Of a stretch of 64,000 bases of DNA, positions 59,901 to 64,000 are shown piece by piece; within the stretch, counting starts at the first letter, position 1, and every line of letters begins with the position of its first letter. Source of the stretch: Colletotrichum lupini (Eukaryota; Ascomycota; Sordariomycetes; Glomerellales; Glomerellaceae); assembly GCF_023278565.1 (NCBI RefSeq), contig NC_064678.1, positions 248,001 through 312,000 on the forward strand. Reading direction: 5' to 3'. The position numbers and the translations under genes were made by a program. The notes under the pieces were generated by a model. That model was not told the DNA's origin and searched no databases. It saw only the letters and a list, made by a program, of their open reading frames with translations.

Positions 59901-60550
59901 ATACCACCAAGCGGGTGTCATATCGGTCTAGGCGGCCGAGCTCAGCCTCATCTTAGATACCTACCCCGAAGTCGACATTGATAGCGACCTGGGTTATCGC
60001 AAAGTAGTAAGTTCAAGCTCCAGCGCCGCTAGTAGGGGTTCGCCTTGCTAGATACGGCTGTGGGGAGACGCTTCCTTCACCGAGAATCCCTACTCAACCT
60101 TTTAGTGCCAAGGTTACGTGACCTTCACGTCACAATGCAGTGTCCCTCGGATGTAATGAAGAGTCAGGAGCACAAGAGTGCGCTTGGTCTCAACTCTCGA
60201 GTTGGTCTTCTCTTTCGTCGGTATAAAAGTCTATCGTAATTTAAGGTTATCGGGGCTTCTAGCGTTGGCGATGGTTGTAGATAACGTAGGGAGCGGACGA
60301 CATAAAATGCGGGGTCGGTCCGGCGCCGGTCACGGGTCTCACGGGTTGAATCGGCTGACCCCTGCTTCCCCTCACATCGCCGTCGGCATATCATGACGAA
60401 AGAAAGATAAGAATGCTGTTGGCATATCACTCTTGTTCATTCCACGGCTTCCTTACGTCTCAATACACCTCTCAAGTTTCTCTGCCTTTGTTTTGAGAGA
60501 GTACGGCTATAGACCCATTTCACTTTGAACCTCATTCCTCTCAATCAAAC
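56952..60550. other. gene-poor interval, nothing recognisable
   Basis: About 3.6 kb upstream of both the pectate lyase and the MetX-like gene. Not RIPed. Only short ORFs without domains. A TATAAA-like site (about 60222-60227) lies about 325 bp upstream of the next gene. Confidence 0.55.
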
Positions 60551-61667
60551 ATGTCTGATATCAAGAAGTACCAGCTTGGAGACTTCGCCCTCCAAAGTGG
60601 TGGCTCATTGCCAGGAGCATGGATCGCATATAAGACATTTGGCGACCCATCCCTTCCAGCGGTTGTCTATCCTACCTGGTACTCCGGCGCTATTGCGGAC
60701 AACGAATGGCTAGTGGGAGACGACAAGACCTTGAACCCGAAAGACTATTTCATCATCATTCCGGCCCTGTTTGGCAACGGACAGTCCGTCAGCCCTTCCA
60801 ACTCAGACATCAATCCATTTCCCGACGTGTCTTTCTTCGATAACGTGAAGGCGCAATACGAATTGGTTACCAAGGAACTCAAGATCACCCATCTCAGAGC
60901 CGTTCTAGGATGGTCTATGGGCGCGGCTCAATCTTTCCAATGGGCGACGCAATATCCCGACTTCTTGGATATCGCAGTCCCATTTTGTGGCGCCGCGAAG
61001 TGCGCCCTACACAATCAAGTCTTCTTGGAAGGCGTCAAGTCGGCGCTTCTCGCGGCAAAGAAGACCAGCTCAGCCGGCAGTACGTTAGGACGCATTGCAT
61101 CAACCGGGGACAAGTCTGCCAGGGTCTGGTCAGACGAGGAGAAGCAAGTTGGCCTGAAAGCTTTTGGTCGCGGGTACGCCGGATGGGGCTTTTCCCAAGC
61201 ATTTTACCGACATGAGCTGCACAAAAAGTTTTACGGAGCCAAGGATCTCGAGGACTTCATGCAATCGTTTTGGGAGAAGTGGGCTCTTAGCAAGGACCCG
61301 GAGAACTTGCTTGTCATGATTCACACGTGGCAAAGTGCCGATGTGAGCAATCAAGAGCCATACAATGGCGATTTCAAGAAGGCCATGGCGAGCATCAAGG
61401 CTAAAACTTTGGTGCTGCCCTCCAAGACTGATCTCTACTTTCCGTAAGAATCTCGCTCTAAATACCGCCATGACTAGTACTGACAGTTGCAGGCCTGAGG
61501 ACTCTGAGTATGAGGTCGAGTGTATGAGTGAAGGCGTCGGTGAACTGGCTGTTTACCCTTCCATTTGGGGCCATTGGGCTGGAGGGCCCCCGGGGAACTT
61601 TGAAGATGTGAAGTGGCTAGACGACAAGCTGAAGAACATCTTCGCTATAGCGCCAAAGAGGAGTTAA
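60551..61667 (+). CDS. MetX-like alpha/beta hydrolase (homoserine O-acetyltransferase family)
   Basis: Exons are 60551..61443 and 61493..61667; a 49-nt intron (GTAAGA...CAG) splits the TDLYFP-PED segment. 356 codons, 355 aa, normal for the family. Alpha/beta-hydrolase fold with a complete triad: nucleophile Ser122 in GWSMGAAQS (GxSxG), acid Asp294 in SKTDLYFPPE, and His325 in IWGHWAGGP. The N-terminal YKTFGDP and PTWYSG pieces match the MetX strand and oxyanion region. True homoserine acetyltransferases have additional conserved residues and are usually longer in fungi, so an esterase or acyltransferase role with another substrate is equally likely. No targeting signal. Convergent with the carotenoid oxygenase, 263 bp between stops. 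Confidence 0.88.
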
Positions 61668-61930
61668 AGAGGTCCAGGAGTTGATTGCGAAATATGCGGG
61701 GCATGGCGTCGTGACCAAATTGTGTCTTTTCGCTAAAAGCAATAGTTAATTTGTGCACTTTACCAGGAAAGAAGACACCGCCTCTTCCTAAGTCCTATGC
61801 CGGTGTGCTATTTCAACTATCTACTAATGAGATGTAAGAGACAGACATATGTTACTGTAACCACCAAGAAGACATTCAGTCTCTCACTTTCTGAGGTCTC
61901 TACACACTGGACCTTCCTGCCATTGTCCCT

Positions 61931-63714
61931 TTACTTTCGTAGGGCTGGCTGAACGGTGATACCCTCAAACTTCTGCCGAATCTCTGTAGTTACGCCAGAC
62001 ATATCGCAGAGATCTTTATCATGCAACATGTCCGAGCGGGGCACCCAACTTCCATGTATGCCATTGCGTAGCCGGAAAGGTAGTTCAATTATTGCCACAG
62101 GGCCTGATTCAATATCTTTGGCGTCGAGGATCAAAATGCAGGACAGTCTGACATCTCGTCTGTTCGCGATGGTCACAAGAAAGCCGTCTCCTTCCGCAGC
62201 TTTGAAAATGTTAGTGAACCCATCACTCGTCTGATGCCTGTTGCTCAATGGAATATTTACCCTCCGGGGACCTTGGTAAGAAAGCTACCTCATGTAGGGA
62301 AGTATGTTCCCCCGCAGACCAGTGATCATACTTCCCGGTGTTGATATCTGCAGCTGCAATGGTGTTGTAAGTCCCACCGACAGGACTGTACTTGGCCTTT
62401 GGATCGTGAACGCAAAGGAACAGTTTGCTGTACGCTTTGGTTGCGAATCTTTCATCAACCTTGGGCATTTCGCCATCGAGGGCGACGAGCTCGGTCGGCT
62501 CAACTTGGAAGGTTGTTGCGTTGGGATCGAGCTTCCAGCGCACATAGCTACTAGCAGGTTGTCCCACCGCTGCTTTACCGCTTGGGTGAGAGAATGGGTC
62601 TTCGCCTCGTGGACTAAAGAACCAAAACTAGTGCACAAGTTAGAGAATGCTTTTAGGAGATAGTCCTACAGACTGCGCACCTTGTTATGGTGGGTAAGGG
62701 GCGCGTCGAGGTAAACACATCCGTCTTCGCCTTCGAACGCGTTTCCGGTGTGTCCGTAGAAGGCGTTCTTGAAGTTGAACCACCGAACATCTTCAGGTTT
62801 AGGGTTTCGCCGCGGCAGAAGACCAAAGGTCAGGGTCTTGTCCTCAGCCCATGCGAAATGCTTCGATCCTTGCTGCAGTATTTCAACTGGCTGTGTCTCA
62901 AGTGGAATGAGTACGAATACGATCCAATTCTTGGTCGCTGCCATATCGTGCATCATTCCCACATACGGCGTCTTAATCCAACATTCTTCGAGCTTCTCCC
63001 CGTTCTTATCGAAGAGATAGTATGCAACATCATTTGTCGCATCGCCTTTGGCTTCATAGCCCATGGTGATCAGTTCTCCATTGTCAGGGTCAATTTTCGG
63101 ATGCGCGGTAAAAGTTGGAGCTGAGTACTGCCCATGAAAGTCGTACAATCCTTCAGCTTTGAATTAGTTGCATGTAGAGAACAGGCATGCATTGGTCAGT
63201 TGAGTGACGATACCTTACCTCTGGTTTCAAGGGAGTCCGGGTCCATTGCGTACGGCCTAGAGTCTTCTTTCAATGCCAGTAGCTGATTTTCGAAATACAC
63301 AATGTGAGTGTTCGCAGTGGAGTGAACCTCATGCTTCACTCTTGGGTCGTCTGAGTAGCGGTTTCGATATTTGCCAAAGACTGACTGCCTCGCTGCCCTC
63401 TCAATGTTAAACTTGGCAGTGCGCACATACTTCTGCTTGAAGTCGGCGTGGCCGTGCCTGATTCGAACTGCATCTATGGCGCCATCCCCGTTGATGAAAA
63501 CATCGTCTTCGTAAAGAGGGGCCCAAGACCAGTCGGGCATGCAACGGTAGTATGTTCCGTCTATCTCTTGTGGGATTGAACCGCGGACAATGCAATTATA
63601 GACTTCCGCTTCGAAACGGCAAGGTGCTTCTGGTCCATCAAAGAATGGCGTTGGAGGGAAGTTCGTCTCCTGTTGTGCCTTGAGAGACCTCGAACACTCA
63701 GAGAGGTTAGGCAT
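61931..63714 (-). CDS. carotenoid/stilbene cleavage dioxygenase (RPE65 family)
   Basis: Non-haem Fe(II) dioxygenase that cleaves C=C bonds of carotenoids, apocarotenoids or stilbenes. Four exons: 63714..63219, 63156..62681, 62627..62261 and 62199..61931. Introns are 62, 53 and 61 nt, and all junctions are in frame: 536 codons, 535 aa. The four iron-binding histidines are visible: His184 (TFTAHPKID), His235 (GMMHDMAA), His301 (YGHTGNAFEG) and His495 (IHGSWVP), with the spacing of the seven-bladed propeller fold. GTYYRCMPDWSW near residue 53 and GDGAIDAVRIRHG near 76 match the N-terminal blade. It resembles the fungal lignostilbene-dioxygenase-like subgroup more than torulene/beta-carotene cleavers, by inference. 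No carotenoid biosynthetic gene is adjacent in the window. Confidence 0.93.
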
Positions 63715-64000
63715 GTTGCTATCTTGATTTGTTTAAACCTTGGGGATGCCCATTGGATTCGTCCGTCTTTCGATGAATAGTTATACTACCAAATGACTTA
63801 TTCGGGTGGCCCGGCATTATCTTAATAAACGTCTTCGGTTTTACTACGCTACTTCTGGTAACCGAGACCGACTACGAGTAGTTGCAATCGAAACACCATG
63901 GTCATCATTGAAAAGTACAGTAATCGATTCCCAGGCTTTTCCTCCTTGACGCTTCAAACTCTGTATCATCTGCCGAACAGTGACGCTGCCACACTTTCCA
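63715..64000. other. upstream flank of the carotenoid oxygenase
   Basis: 286 bp to the window edge, no coding feature seen; presumably promoter/5' UTR. Confidence 0.5.

Overview
The window is nuclear DNA of a filamentous ascomycete (Pezizomycotina). Genes carry short spliceosomal introns (about 50-76 nt, GTRNGT...AG). Gene-bearing stretches are GC-balanced, while three blocks (18.6-20.5, 34.3-41.7 and 48.9-56.5 kb) are very TA-rich and nearly devoid of CpA/TpG. That is the signature of repeat-induced point mutation (RIP) of transposons. The gene content (secreted amidase, pectate lyase, many transporters, carotenoid/stilbene oxygenase) suggests a plant-associated or saprotrophic Sordariomycete-like fungus. 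The genus is not determined from the sequence.

Layout. 1-1,564: 5' part of an amino-acid permease (minus strand, runs off the left edge), followed by a long gene-poor stretch. 8.3-10.3 kb: concentrative nucleoside transporter. 11.7-13.5 kb: secreted amidase. 17.0-18.0 kb: small secreted Lys-run/Pro-Ala-rich protein. 18.6-20.5 kb: RIP-degraded Fot1/pogo-like DNA transposon. 22.2-23.9 kb: a gene of unknown function and an SRPBCC (START-like) gene. 24.4-26.1 kb: decayed PRISE/SirQ-like NAD(P) reductase with a clean, un-RIPed solo LTR inside its Rossmann motif. 28.2-30.4 kb: DHA1-type MFS transporter. 31.6-33.9 kb: Pro-rich single-pass membrane protein and, convergent to it, an LDAH-type serine hydrolase. 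34.3-41.7 kb: complete but RIP-destroyed Ty1/copia element (Copia-A). 41.8-43.6 and 46.0-47.7 kb: two more MFS transporters, divergent. 48.0-56.7 kb: a pectate lyase gene split by a second, unrelated RIP-destroyed Ty1/copia element (Copia-B). 60.6-63.7 kb: convergent pair of a MetX-like alpha/beta hydrolase and a carotenoid oxygenase.

Most genes are separate nutrient, transport or catabolic units rather than an obvious operon-like cluster. The main biology is the interplay of transposons, RIP and genes. Copia-A and the solo LTR are the same family, and the solo copy preserves the pre-RIP LTR sequence. Copia-B broke a pectate lyase whose reading frame is otherwise intact across the 5-bp target duplication, except for an ATG-to-ATA start change. 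RIP tapers off within the outer part of each element. Copia-B also appears to carry an antisense coding frame between RNase H and its 3' LTR. I see no tRNA, rRNA, CRISPR or bacterial features.
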